NCBI GenBank assembly: GCA_022844015.1
Contig: JALHMO010000071.1
Coordinates: 1-33,988, forward strand
Length of the DNA stretch: 33,988 bases
Reading direction: 5' to 3'
Source: Reyranella sp.
GTDB taxonomy: Bacteria > Pseudomonadota > Alphaproteobacteria > Reyranellales > Reyranellaceae
The translations under genes and the position numbers were made by a program. The first letter of the stretch is position 1. Each line of letters starts with the position of its first letter. Below, one piece after another: positions 23,258-31,488 of the stretch. Under the pieces are notes generated by a model. It made no database searches. It had not been told where the DNA came from and saw only the letters and a program-made list of their open reading frames with translations.

Positions 23258-24877
23258 ATGCGCACCGTCAAGGACGTGACCTATGGGCTGCTGCGGCAGC
23301 TCGGGCTGACAACCATCGTCGGCAATCCGGGATCGACCGAGGAGACCTTCCTCAAGGACTTTCCCGACGACTTCCGGTACGTGCTGGCGCTCCAGGAAGC
23401 GAGCGTCGTCGGCATCGCCGACGGACTGTCCCAGGGCCTGCGCAAGCCGGTCATCGTCAACATCCATACCGGCGCCGGGCTGGGCAATGCCATGGGCTGC
23501 GTCCTGACCGCTTACCAGAACAAGACGCCGCTGATCGTCACGGCCGGTCAGCAGACGCGGGACATGGTGCTGCTGGAGCCGCTGCTGACCAATGTCGACG
23601 CCGTCCACATGCCGCGCCCGTGGGTGAAATGGAGCTACGAGCCGGCCCGCGCCCAGGACGTGCCGGGCGCCTTCCTGCGGGCCTACGCCGCGGCGCTGCA
23701 GCCGCCCGCGGGCCCGGTGTTCCTGTCGTTGCCGCTCGACGACTGGGACAAGGAGATGCCCGCGTCCTTGCTGGAGAGCCTCGCGCCGCGCAGCGTGGCC
23801 ACCCGCGTCGGGCCGGATCCCGAGCGCCTCGCCGAGTTCGCCCGCCGCATCGACGCCAGTGCCCGCCCGGTCCTGGTCTACGGTTCCGACATCGCCCGCA
23901 GCCAGGCCTGGCAGGCAGGCATCGCCCTCGCCGAGCGCCTCGCAGCGCCGGTGTGGACCGCGCCCTTCGCCGAGCGCACGCCCTTCCCGGAGACCCATCC
24001 GCTCCATGCCGGCACCCTGCCGGCCGGCATCGGCCCGCTGGGCGAGAGACTGGCGGGACACGACCTGGTCGTCGTGGTCGGCGCACCGGTGTTTCGCTAC
24101 TACCCGTTCGTCGCCGGCCGCTACCTGCCGGCGAACGCGGCGCTGCTGCAAGTGACCGACGACCCCGAGATGTCGGCCAAGGCGCCGGTCGGCGACAGCC
24201 TGCTGAGCGACAGCCGCCTGTTCCTCGAAGCGCTCCTGCCGTCGATCCGCAGCCGCGTGCCGTCAGCCGCCGCACCGGCGCTGCGGCCGGCCACCGGACC
24301 GGCAGATCTCGCGACCCTGCCGCTCTCGGCCGCTGCCGCCATGACCGCGGTGCGCCGGGCCTGTCCGGCCGACTTCGTGCTGGTCGAGGAATCGCCTTCC
24401 AACGTACCCGAGATGCAGGACATCTTCCGCATCGACCGGCCCGACAGCTTCTACACCTTCGCCTCGGGCGGCCTCGGATGGGGCATGCCGGCGGCCGTCG
24501 GGCTGGCCCTGGCGGAGCGCGACAGCGGCCGCAACCGGCCGGTCGTGGTGCTGATGGGCGACGGCTCGTTCCAGTACTCGGTGCAGAGCCTGTACAGCGC
24601 CGTTCGCCAGCAGGTGAAGGCGGTGTACGTCGTGTTCCAGAACGACGAGTACGCCATCCTGAAATCCTTCGCCGAGCTCGAGAGAACGCCCAACGTCCCG
24701 GGCCTCGACATTCCCGGCATCGACCTCGTGTCGCTGGCCAGGGGCTATGGCGCTCCCACAGTGCTGGCGCCGACGGCGGACGAGGTCACCGCCGCCGTCA
24801 CCGAAGCCCTGAAGCGTCCCGGCGCCAGCGTGGTCGTGGTGCCGATCACGCGGCGTTTCCACTCGTTGCTCGGCTGA
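23258..24877 (+). CDS. mdlC: benzoylformate decarboxylase-like ThDP enzyme
   Basis: A 539-residue thiamin-diphosphate enzyme. Compared with Pseudomonas putida benzoylformate decarboxylase, Ser26 (VGNPGSTEE), Glu47 (ALQEAS) and His70 (NIHTGAGLGNAMG) are at the same numbers, the WSYEPA segment near 125 is shared, and the cofactor motif GDGSFQYSVQSLYSA...FQNDEYAILKSF is clear. However, the active-site His281 of the model enzyme (FRYHQY) is Tyr here (FRYYPF, residue 282). It probably splits a 2-oxo acid without oxidation, but the substrate may not be benzoylformate; oxalyl- or acetolactate-type activities are less likely. The next gene starts 36 bases downstream and encodes an isochorismatase-family hydrolase. 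Confidence 0.88.
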   Translation: MRTVKDVTYGLLRQLGLTTIVGNPGSTEETFLKDFPDDFRYVLALQEASVVGIADGLSQGLRKPVIVNIHTGAGLGNAMGCVLTAYQNKTPLIVTAGQQTRDMVLLEPLLTNVDAVHMPRPWVKWSYEPARAQDVPGAFLRAYAAALQPPAGPVFLSLPLDDWDKEMPASLLESLAPRSVATRVGPDPERLAEFARRIDASARPVLVYGSDIARSQAWQAGIALAERLAAPVWTAPFAERTPFPETHPLHAGTLPAGIGPLGERLAGHDLVVVVGAPVFRYYPFVAGRYLPANAALLQVTDDPEMSAKAPVGDSLLSDSRLFLEALLPSIRSRVPSAAAPALRPATGPADLATLPLSAAAAMTAVRRACPADFVLVEESPSNVPEMQDIFRIDRPDSFYTFASGGLGWGMPAAVGLALAERDSGRNRPVVVLMGDGSFQYSVQSLYSAVRQQVKAVYVVFQNDEYAILKSFAELERTPNVPGLDIPGIDLVSLARGYGAPTVLAPTADEVTAAVTEALKRPGASVVVVPITRRFHSLLG

Positions 24878-24913
24878 GCCCGCGAGGCCACGGTTCTGGC
24901 CAGGAGGAGTGAC

Positions 24914-25552
24914 ATGACCGACGACGACTACGCGCGACGCAGCTATGGCGAGATCTCGGTGGGCACCGGCGAGAAGCCCGGGATCGTCGTGGTCGATTTC
25001 CAGCTCGGCTTCACCGATCCGCAATACCCGCTGGGTGGCGCCCCGCTTGTCCTGCGCGCCGTCGAGAACACGTCGAGGCTACTCCAGGTCGCCCGCCGGG
25101 TCGGCGTCCCGGTCGCGGTGTGCAACACCGCCTACATGAACGAGCGCGAGATGCCGTACTGGAAGATCACGGCGGTCAAGCAGACCTTCCTGCACGATCA
25201 CCCGAGCACGGCGCTCGATCCGCGCATCTACGAGCCATCCTACGATCTCAAGGTGACCAAGAAGGGCCCGTCGATCTTCTTCGAGACCGGCGTCGCCAAC
25301 TACTTCATGAAGGAGCGGGTCGACACCATGATCGTGACGGGCTGCAACACGTCGGGCTGCATCCGCGGCACGGCGCTCGACAGCTTCAGCCATCGCTTCC
25401 GCACGCTGGTGCCGGAGGATTGCGTCGGCGACATCGAGGAAGGCCCGCACCGCGACAACCTGCGCGACATCGGCCGGCGCTATGTCGACGTCACGGACCT
25501 GGCGTTCTGCGTCGACTACCTGGAGCGCTGGGGCAAGCGCAACAGCGCCTGA
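24914..25552 (+). CDS. isochorismatase-family cysteine hydrolase
   Basis: A 212-residue cytoplasmic hydrolase with the family triad: Asp28 (GIVVVDFQLGF), a lysine at 116 or 117 (VTKKGPS) and Cys149 (VTGCNTSGCIRGTALDS). The sequence around the Cys and the length resemble N-carbamoylsarcosine amidase and maleamate amidohydrolase more than true isochorismatase, so an amide or carbamoyl substrate is likely. AGGAGGAG precedes the ATG. It follows the ThDP decarboxylase gene on the same strand and the two may act in one breakdown pathway; this is inferred from position. Confidence 0.9.
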   Translation: MTDDDYARRSYGEISVGTGEKPGIVVVDFQLGFTDPQYPLGGAPLVLRAVENTSRLLQVARRVGVPVAVCNTAYMNEREMPYWKITAVKQTFLHDHPSTALDPRIYEPSYDLKVTKKGPSIFFETGVANYFMKERVDTMIVTGCNTSGCIRGTALDSFSHRFRTLVPEDCVGDIEEGPHRDNLRDIGRRYVDVTDLAFCVDYLERWGKRNSA

Positions 25553-25553
25553 G

Positions 25554-26012
25554 TCAGCCGCAGACGTCGACCCACTGCGCCCCGACCAGCTCGGCCATGC
25601 GCGCCGGGCTGATGCGCAGGGCGCTGCTGATCGAGCCCGCCGCCGGATAGACGTCGTCGAAAGCCTCGAGCGAGATGTCGCAATAAACCGGCAACGGCGT
25701 CGCGAGGCCGAACGGGCAGACGCCACCCACCGGATGGCCGGTTATCGCCGTCACCTCGTCCGGCGTCAGCATCCTCGGCTTGCCGCCGAGCACCGCCTTG
25801 GCCTTCTTGTTATCGAGACGCGCCTCGCCGCCGGTAACCAGAAGCAGGTTGCGATCCTTGACCCTGAGCGACAGCGTCTTGGCGATCTGCGCCGGGGCGA
25901 CTCCCAGCCCGGCCGCTGCAAGTGCCACGGTGGCGGTGCTGCCGCCGAGCTCGACGATCGAGATGTCGGGCGCATGCAGGGCGAGGAAGGCGCGGACGGA
26001 TTCGAGGCTCAT
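25554..26012 (-). CDS. YbaK/EbsC-family (aminoacyl-tRNA editing) protein
   Basis: About 152 residues of the YbaK/ProX fold. Marks: ELGGSTATVALAAAGLGVAP, AQIAKTLSLRV (conserved Lys), GGEARLDNKKAKAVLGGKPR and TGHPVGGVCPFGL, the last a hallmark of the family. Members deacylate mischarged tRNA such as Cys- or Ala-tRNA-Pro as free-standing editing factors. I choose the ATG at 26012 (MSLESVRAF), the usual start of relatives; the frame can be extended to a TTG at 26048. It converges on the hydrolase gene, with only one base between the stops. Confidence 0.9.
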   Translation of the reverse strand: MSLESVRAFLALHAPDISIVELGGSTATVALAAAGLGVAPAQIAKTLSLRVKDRNLLLVTGGEARLDNKKAKAVLGGKPRMLTPDEVTAITGHPVGGVCPFGLATPLPVYCDISLEAFDDVYPAAGSISSALRISPARMAELVGAQWVDVCG

Positions 26013-26096
26013 GAACGCAGGACTCGCAGGCTTGATGTCGACAGCCAAGCTTCATAGCAATGCGAGGACCCCTGTCCAGACGCGAGGAGAATTCCC

Positions 26097-26462
26097 GTGC
26101 TTCGAACGACGACCGGCACCGCGGCATTGCCGTTCCTGTTCCTCGCCACGGCGTGGGCGCAGCCGGCGCCGCCCGTCAGCACTGTGACCTACGCCTGCGC
26201 CCACGGGCGCAGCCTGACGGCAGAATATTTCACCGGCCCCACGCGCACCGCGCCCGATGGCGCGCCGCTTCCCGGCGGCCATGTCGTCCTGACCCTGGCC
26301 GACGGCAACAAGCTCACCTTGCCGCAAACGTTGTCGGGCTCCGGCATCCGCTATGCCAACGTCGGCGAGTCGTTCGTCTTCTGGAGCAAGGGCGACACGG
26401 CCTTCGTCGAGGAAGGCGCCAGCCGGACAGTGACCTATGCCGACTGCATCGGGAGGAAGTAG
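26097..26462 (+). CDS. MliC-like lysozyme-inhibitor protein
   Basis: A 121-residue secreted protein starting with GTG at 26097, six bases after GAGGAG. A signal peptide (residues 1-21, ending ATAWA) is followed by a single small domain with two Cys (YACAHGRS and YADCIGRK) that would form a disulphide and the beta pattern VVLTLADGNKLTLPQ, GIRYANVGESFVFWSKGDTA. This matches the MliC/PliC inhibitors of C-type lysozyme. There is no lipobox, so it should be free in the periplasm. It would protect peptidoglycan from host or predator lysozyme. Confidence 0.85.
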   Translation: MLRTTTGTAALPFLFLATAWAQPAPPVSTVTYACAHGRSLTAEYFTGPTRTAPDGAPLPGGHVVLTLADGNKLTLPQTLSGSGIRYANVGESFVFWSKGDTAFVEEGASRTVTYADCIGRK

Positions 26463-26482
26463 CCCCCCGAGGGTGCCGAGGC

Positions 26483-26839
26483 CTACAGCTGGAAGAACCA
26501 GAACCCGGCGAAGCCGCCCACGGTCAAGGCCATGCCGAGATACTTGAAGAAGCGTGCCGAGCGCGCTTCCAGCAATCGCTGCCCGCGCAGCGCCGCCCGC
26601 TCCGCCCGGGACATCTCGGCCCGGACCCTGACCTGATGGGCGAGGAAGCTCGCTGACACCGCGGGGCCGCCGACGGGACTGTCCTGCTCGAGATCGACGC
26701 GCGTGCTCACGAACCAGATCATGAGGCCGATCACGCCGACGCCGAAAAAGCTCGTGTAGGCCACGATCATGAACGCCACGACCGAGGCGAACAGCCAGCA
26801 GCCGAGAGCGATCGCATTGAGAATGGACCTGCCGGACAT
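26483..26839 (-). CDS. small membrane protein of unknown function
   Basis: About 118 residues; not recognised. Two hydrophobic segments near the N-terminus (ILNAIALGCWLFASVVAFMI and FFGVGVIGLMIWFV), a charged middle (RVRAEMSRAERAALRGQRLL) and one more hydrophobic segment at the end (FFKYLGMALTVGGFAGFWFF). I start it at 26839 (MSGRSIL); the frame is open to 26884 but the added residues look random. No strong ribosome binding site. It converges on the MliC-like gene. Confidence 0.6.
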   Translation of the reverse strand: MSGRSILNAIALGCWLFASVVAFMIVAYTSFFGVGVIGLMIWFVSTRVDLEQDSPVGGPAVSASFLAHQVRVRAEMSRAERAALRGQRLLEARSARFFKYLGMALTVGGFAGFWFFQL

Positions 26840-27447
26840 CGCGGCCAGTATACAGGCTCCGGCGTTCGTTCGCCTGCCCGGCATTGCCGGTCTTTCTCAA
26901 TGGGTGACGCACACACAGGCGCTAACTGCTCGGTTCTCCTCCCCGGCGTCGCTGCTACGGAGCGGGCACAGCGCATTTTTCTCCCGCTGACGCGGGCGGA
27001 GAAGATGCGAAGCCTCATGTTCCTCTCCGCCCGCGTAGCGGGGGGAGAGGCTAGGAGAGGTGGGTCATGGGGCGCCTCCCAGGAGCTGAGTTACCTCGGT
27101 CCATATGGCTTCGCGCTCTTCGAGCACGCGCTCGCTCGGCTCGGTGCTGGGGCATTCACCCACCTCTCCTCCCCCGCGCCAAGCGCGGGGCCCCTTCCTC
27201 TCCCCCCGCTTACGCGGGCGGAGAGGACCCAATGAGCGACCTCCATCCCACTCCTCCCCAGCGTCGCTGGGGAGGAGAACCGAGAAGTTGAGTTTGCGCC
27301 TGCGATTTGGCGAGCTCCCGGCAATGACACCTCCGTCGCGCCTCGGGAGGAAAACGAAGACCACCACGCTTCACGTTCCGGGGAGGAAGGCTCGGAGGAC
27401 GGCCGCGGTCCCTTGTGGCATTCGCGCCGGCGGCCCATATCAGCGAC
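26840..27447. other. long non-coding region rich in palindromic repeats
   Basis: No gene is visible in these 608 bases. They hold several family-A-like palindromes: CTCCCGCTGACGCGGGCGGAG (26980-27000), CTCTCCGCCCGCGTAGCGG (27024-27042) with GAGGTGGGTCATGGGGCG (27057-27074), its inverted partner with CACCCACCTCTCCTCCC (about 27156-27174) and CCCCGCTTACGCGGGCGGAGAGG (27206-27228), and CTCCTCCCCAGCGTCGCTGG (27252-27271). Several open frames cross the region on both strands but are made of these repeats and have no start signals. Confidence 0.6.
26930..27283. repeat. palindromic intergenic repeats, family A (variant)
   Basis: An inverted pair built from CTCTCCGCCCGCGTAGCGG and CGCTTACGCGGGCGGAGAG-type arms encloses about 80 bases; the inner ends read GAGGTGGGTCATGGG and CACCCACCTC. 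The arrangement (hairpin, GAGGTG, hairpin, GGGTCAT) is that of the elements at 14389 and 17196 with different stem sequences. Confidence 0.6.
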
Positions 27448-27813
27448 ATGCGAAGCCCTCTTCCCGTTGCCTTGATCGCGCTGGCCCTGCTCAGCAGCCC
27501 GGCGATGGCGCAGTTGGTGCCCGGCTCGGCCGGCAACGGCGGGCGCATTCCCGACACGATGCTGCCGGGTGCGCTGCCGCCGCCGCCCACGATGCCGGCC
27601 CCGTCGAGCCCGGCGCCGGCACCATCGGCGTCCTACGGCAACCGCTATCCCAACACCGAGTCGCTGTCGAGCGACCGGATCCAGTCGCAGGGCTACCGCG
27701 TGCAGCGGATCACCCCGCAGATCAACGGCTCGTGGAAGGCCGACACGCGGCGCGACGGCGTGCCGAGCCGGGTCATCATCTATCCCGACGGTCGCATGGT
27801 CGAGGAGCGCTAG
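27448..27813 (+). CDS. small periplasmic protein with proline-rich linker
   Basis: A 121-residue secreted protein: signal peptide (MRSPLPVALIALALLSSPAM, cleavage after AMA), then a low-complexity PPPPTMPAPSSPAPAPSAS linker, then a C-terminal part (IQSQGYRVQRITPQINGSWK, VIIYPDGRMVEER) resembling the half-PepSY-like end of the protein at 22583. The frame is open to 27415, but the signal peptide start at 27448 is preferred. It converges on the hydrolase gene with seven bases between. Function unknown. Confidence 0.75.
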   Translation: MRSPLPVALIALALLSSPAMAQLVPGSAGNGGRIPDTMLPGALPPPPTMPAPSSPAPAPSASYGNRYPNTESLSSDRIQSQGYRVQRITPQINGSWKADTRRDGVPSRVIIYPDGRMVEER

Positions 27814-27820
27814 ACGTCGA

Positions 27821-29071
27821 CTATCCTGGCGCCTCGGCTGCGATGCGATCGAGGATCGGCAGGAGATAGCGGCGGAACTCGGCCGGGCTCTCCGACATGG
27901 GAAAGTGCCCCATGCCGCGCATCACCTCGAAATGTCGTGCCCTGGTGAGGCGGGCGACCTCGGCGGTGAGCTCGGGAGTGGCCGAAAGGTCGTACTCGCC
28001 GGTCAACAGGTACAAGGGGCACTTCCGGGTATCGAGCGACTCGAGTGCCGCATTGCGCAGATCACCGTCGACGAAATAGTAGTGAATGTCGCCGAGGAAG
28101 ACCGACGGGCCGCCTTGCATGTAGTGCCACAGCGTCTCCCATCGATCGGCCACCGGCGCGGTCGGCGATATGAGGCAGGCGACCGAGCCTGCGGCGGCCT
28201 CCTGGCCGTGCACGTCGGGCCTGAACATGAATCCGAGATCGCGCAGCCGGGTGTCGGCGCCGGCATCGGCGTGGGTTGCCGACTGCAGGCCGATCGCCGC
28301 CCGGAAATGCTCTCCGTGGCGCAACGCCAGATGAAGGACCGCACGACCGCCGATCGAGCAGCCCATGACCACCGGACGATCGAGGCCCAGCGCGCGCGAC
28401 AGCGCCATGACGATGTCGACATAAGCGTCGGTGGTGAGTTGGTAAGCTTCGCGCTCGAAGCCGGGCGGCGGCGATGACTTGCCATGCCACGGCAGGTCGA
28501 AGGCGATGACGCGGTAGCGCCGCGTGATGTCGGCGTCGTTGAGCAGGGCGCGATACTGCCGGCCGTCGGAGCCAGCGGTATGCAGGCACAACAGAGGGAT
28601 TCCCTGCCCTGCCTCCTCGAAGTAGAGCCGGTGCGGCCTGCCACGAAGGTCGAGCCGCATGTAGCGACCGACGATGTCCTCTATGACCGGCGCACCGGCG
28701 GGTGCCACGGTTGCGGGAAGCGCTTCCGGCCGCAGCGCGGCGAACACCTGCTCGAGGAACAGGAGGTTGCGTCCCCACGCCAACATGTCGCCATCGACGG
28801 TCATGTGCCCGACGCGCTGCATGGCGACCAGGCTCTGGAAGCCGACCGGCGGGGTGGGCCTGGCGAACTCGGTCCACACGCCAGGGCTGGCGGCGAGGCT
28901 GAAGACCGCGATCGACGCTCCGTCCGGGCTCACGGCGATCCGATCGCCAATCCGCACGCCGACCACCTCCTCGCCGCTCCTCACGGCCAGCGACAGGTTG
29001 GCGAGCCTGGCCCGCCTTTGCAGGGCCGGGTTGCCGTCGAGCGCTCTGGCAAGGCGCGTGAAGTCGACCAT
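27821..29071 (-). CDS. alpha/beta hydrolase with SCP2-like N-terminal domain
   Basis: A 416-residue protein with two parts. Residues 1-115 resemble a sterol-carrier (SCP2) type binding domain (LSLAVRSGEEVVGVRIGDRI, VAMQRVGHMTVDGDMLAW). Residues about 140-416 are an alpha/beta hydrolase: oxyanion segment LLCLHTAGSDGRQY, DLPWHGKS, nucleophile serine in VVMGCSIGGRAV, acid in LTGEYDLSA and the histidine in MRGMGHFPMSE. The fusion suggests that the first domain presents a hydrophobic ester or amide to the hydrolase. The start at 29071 is two bases after the stop of the Bug-type receptor gene, so the two are one transcription unit; the frame is open upstream but out of phase with that gene. Confidence 0.88.
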   Translation of the reverse strand: MVDFTRLARALDGNPALQRRARLANLSLAVRSGEEVVGVRIGDRIAVSPDGASIAVFSLAASPGVWTEFARPTPPVGFQSLVAMQRVGHMTVDGDMLAWGRNLLFLEQVFAALRPEALPATVAPAGAPVIEDIVGRYMRLDLRGRPHRLYFEEAGQGIPLLCLHTAGSDGRQYRALLNDADITRRYRVIAFDLPWHGKSSPPPGFEREAYQLTTDAYVDIVMALSRALGLDRPVVMGCSIGGRAVLHLALRHGEHFRAAIGLQSATHADAGADTRLRDLGFMFRPDVHGQEAAAGSVACLISPTAPVADRWETLWHYMQGGPSVFLGDIHYYFVDGDLRNAALESLDTRKCPLYLLTGEYDLSATPELTAEVARLTRARHFEVMRGMGHFPMSESPAEFRRYLLPILDRIAAEAPG

Positions 29072-29073
29072 GC

Positions 29074-30042
29074 TCAGTTGCCGACCTTGATGTTGGCGTC
29101 CTTGATCACCTTCTCCCACTTCGGGATGTCGGCCGCGATGGCGGCGCGGGTCTCCTCGGCAGTGCTGCCGACGACCTCGAGGCCGATCGCCAGGAACTTC
29201 TTCTGGATGTCGGGATCGGCCAGCACCTTGAGCGCATCGGCGCGCACCTTGTCGAGGATCGGCTTGGGCGTGCCGGCCGGCGCCATCAGGGCGAACCACG
29301 ACACTGCCTCGAAGCCCGGGAAGCCCTGCTCGGCCACCGTCGGCAGGTTCGGCGCGCCCGCCGCCCGCTTCTGGGCCGTGAGAGCGATGCCGCGCACCCG
29401 GCCGTCATTGACGAACGGCATGGCGGCGCCCGCGTTCTGGATGCCGACCGGCACGACGCCGCTCATGACATCGGTGAGGTTGGCGCCGCGATAGGGAATG
29501 TGCTCCATCTTGATGCCGGCGAGGTTGCTCAGCAACTCGGTGGCGACATGCTGCGGCGTGCCGACGCCGGGAGAGCCGTAGCTCAGCTTGCCGGGGTTCG
29601 CCTTGGCATAGGCGATCAGCTCGGCCAGCGACTTCACGGCCAAGTCGTTGTTCACGAACAGGATGCTCGAGGTGATCAAGGTGGTGGTGATCGGCGCCAG
29701 ATCCTTCAGAGGGTCGAAGGGCAGCTTCTGCAGGCTGGGCAGGATGGTGATGGCGGCATTGCCGGACCACAGCAGCGTGTAGCCGTCGGGGGAGGCTTTC
29801 GCCACGCGGTCGGTGCCGATGGCTCCGGAGTTGCCCGGCACGTTCTCGACCACCACCGGCTGCCCCCACATCTCGGAGAACTTGTGAGCGAACATGCGGC
29901 CGCTGACGTCGGTGGCGCTGCCCGCCGTGAAGCCGACCACCAGCTTGACGGGCTTGTCGGGCCAGCTGGTCTGGGCGGCCAGCGGCGAGGTGAAGAAGGC
30001 GGCAATCGCGAACGCAGCAACGAATCGGCCAAACAGGCTCAT
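29074..30042 (-). CDS. Bug-family tripartite tricarboxylate transporter receptor
   Basis: A 322-residue periplasmic binding protein. Signal peptide MSLFGRFVAAFAIAAFFTSP with cleavage after LAA; then the family pattern WPDKPVKLVVGFTAGSATDV, ENVPGNSGAIGTDRVAKASPDGYT, GKLSYGSPGVGTPQHV, MEHIPYRGANLTDVMSG and APNLPTVAEQGFPGFE. Bug proteins bind carboxylates, amino acids or aromatic acids, often without a linked TctAB membrane part; none is seen here. GGAGGAG precedes the ATG at 30042; the frame extends to 30168 without need. It lies 103 bases downstream of the permease pair and two bases before the hydrolase gene, so the hydrolase may act on what this receptor binds. Confidence 0.94.
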   Translation of the reverse strand: MSLFGRFVAAFAIAAFFTSPLAAQTSWPDKPVKLVVGFTAGSATDVSGRMFAHKFSEMWGQPVVVENVPGNSGAIGTDRVAKASPDGYTLLWSGNAAITILPSLQKLPFDPLKDLAPITTTLITSSILFVNNDLAVKSLAELIAYAKANPGKLSYGSPGVGTPQHVATELLSNLAGIKMEHIPYRGANLTDVMSGVVPVGIQNAGAAMPFVNDGRVRGIALTAQKRAAGAPNLPTVAEQGFPGFEAVSWFALMAPAGTPKPILDKVRADALKVLADPDIQKKFLAIGLEVVGSTAEETRAAIAADIPKWEKVIKDANIKVGN

Positions 30043-30145
30043 GGACGCTCCTCCCATATCGCGATACTCGGCGGGGAGCCGGATCGCGTCGTTGACGCCT
30101 ATCCTTGCATATCGCGCTTCGCTCGCGCGAGTGCCCGATGATCCG

Positions 30146-30811
30146 TCAGCGTCGCCCAGCGAGCGCACGGTTCTCCAGGCGGCTCAGCAGGCGGACCAGG
30201 GGCCAGAGCAGCAGAAAGTAGACGATGGCCGCCAGAACGATCGGCGTCGGGCTGTAGGTGACGCTCTGCGCCTGGCGCGCCTGGAACAGGAGCTCGGGGA
30301 CCGCCACGACGCTGCCGAGCGAGGTGAGCTTCACCACCTCGAGGGTGTTGGACAGCAGATCGGGCAGGACATTGCGTACCGCCTGGGGCAGCACGATATG
30401 GGTCATTGCCTGCAGGCGGCTGAGGCCCGTCGAGCGCCCTGCCTCGACCTGACCGGTCGGCACCGACTCGATGCCGGCGCGAAGGATCTCGCCGTAGTAG
30501 GCGCCGGTGTTGAGGAAGAAGGCGATGGCGACGCAGGCGAAACCGCCCAGCTCGAGGCCGGCGAACGGCAGGCCGGCGAACAGCAGGACCAGAAGCACCA
30601 GCGGCGGGAAGGCGCGGAAGAAATCGACCCAGGCCATCAGCGGCCAGCGCACCAGCGGATGATGGATTGTGGCGAGCAGCGCCAGCATCAATCCGCCCAG
30701 CAGGCCGAGCGGCACCACGATCAGCGACAGCAGGACGGTGTTCCACAGGCCGGCCAGCACGATCGGCCAGATCGCGGCAATGATCTCGGGATTGAGGAAG
30801 GTCTCGATCAT
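30146..30811 (-). CDS. amino acid ABC transporter permease 2
   Basis: A 221-residue inner-membrane permease of the His/Glu/Gln/Arg type. Hydrophobic segments alternate with the signature loop near residues 120-150: GAYYGEILRAGIESVPTGQV and EAGRSTGLSRLQAMTHIVLP (the EAA motif that contacts the ATPase), then LPQAVRNVLPDLLSNTLEVV. The ATG at 30811 overlaps the stop of the first permease gene (ATGA), so the two form a heterodimer. The end of the protein (LLSRLENRALAGRR) is cytoplasmic. Confidence 0.94.
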   Translation of the reverse strand: MIETFLNPEIIAAIWPIVLAGLWNTVLLSLIVVPLGLLGGLMLALLATIHHPLVRWPLMAWVDFFRAFPPLVLLVLLFAGLPFAGLELGGFACVAIAFFLNTGAYYGEILRAGIESVPTGQVEAGRSTGLSRLQAMTHIVLPQAVRNVLPDLLSNTLEVVKLTSLGSVVAVPELLFQARQAQSVTYSPTPIVLAAIVYFLLLWPLVRLLSRLENRALAGRR

Positions 30812-31488
30812 CGCTTCCACGCGAACTTCGTCTCGATCCAGCGCGCCGCGACCACCACCGGCAGGAACAGGACGATGTAGGCGGCCGCGCCCATCATCAG
30901 CGGCGACGGATTGTAGGAGTTGGACATCGCCGAGCTCGCCTGCCCCAGGATCTCGGTGACCGCCACGACCGTGCCCAGCGCCGTGCCCTTGGTGATGGCG
31001 ATGGTGCGGTTGGTGAGCGGCGGGATGGTGAGGCGCAGCGCCTGCGGCAGGACGACGTTGATCAGGGTCTGCCAGAAGGAAAGCCCGGTCGAGCGCGACG
31101 CCTCCCACTGGCCGCGCGGGATCGAGGTGATGCCGGCCCAGAAGATCTCCTCGGAGAAGGCCATCAGCACGAAGGCGAGCGACATCCAGGTCGACACGAA
31201 ACCGGAGGGCGAGAGGCCGGCGGCCGGCAGGCCGAAATAGATCAGGACGATGATGACCAGCGGCGGCAGCGAGCGGAACAGGTCGACGACGAAGATGATC
31301 AGCCAGTTGAGCGGCCGGATGGCGAGCGCCCGCAGCAGCGCCAGCGCCAGGCCGGCGAGCAGGCCGCTCACCACGATCAGCACGGCGAGCTCGATGGTGA
31401 CGACCATGCCCGACAGGATGTCGGGATAGTACTTCAGCATCACCTTCGCATTGAAGAAGGTCTCGACGAAGCGGTCCCAGGTGGTCAT
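30808..31488 (-). CDS. amino acid ABC transporter permease 1
   Basis: A 226-residue permease homologous to its downstream partner. The EAA-loop region reads AGITSIPRGQWEASRSTGLS followed by FWQTLINVVLPQALRLTIPP; other helices include LAVLIVVSGLLAGLALALLR and MSLAFVLMAFSEEIFWAGIT. It starts at the ATG at 31488; the purine-rich sequence upstream (GAGGTGAGGT) belongs to a family-B repeat. It lies about 310 bases from the end of the ATPase gene, with repeats between them, so the two halves of the system may be expressed at different levels. Confidence 0.94.
   Translation of the reverse strand: MTTWDRFVETFFNAKVMLKYYPDILSGMVVTIELAVLIVVSGLLAGLALALLRALAIRPLNWLIIFVVDLFRSLPPLVIIVLIYFGLPAAGLSPSGFVSTWMSLAFVLMAFSEEIFWAGITSIPRGQWEASRSTGLSFWQTLINVVLPQALRLTIPPLTNRTIAITKGTALGTVVAVTEILGQASSAMSNSYNPSPLMMGAAAYIVLFLPVVVAARWIETKFAWKR

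Noticed and set aside
26900..27370. Several open frames in the repeat-rich gap
   Set aside because: They translate palindromic repeats on both strands and lack ribosome binding sites.
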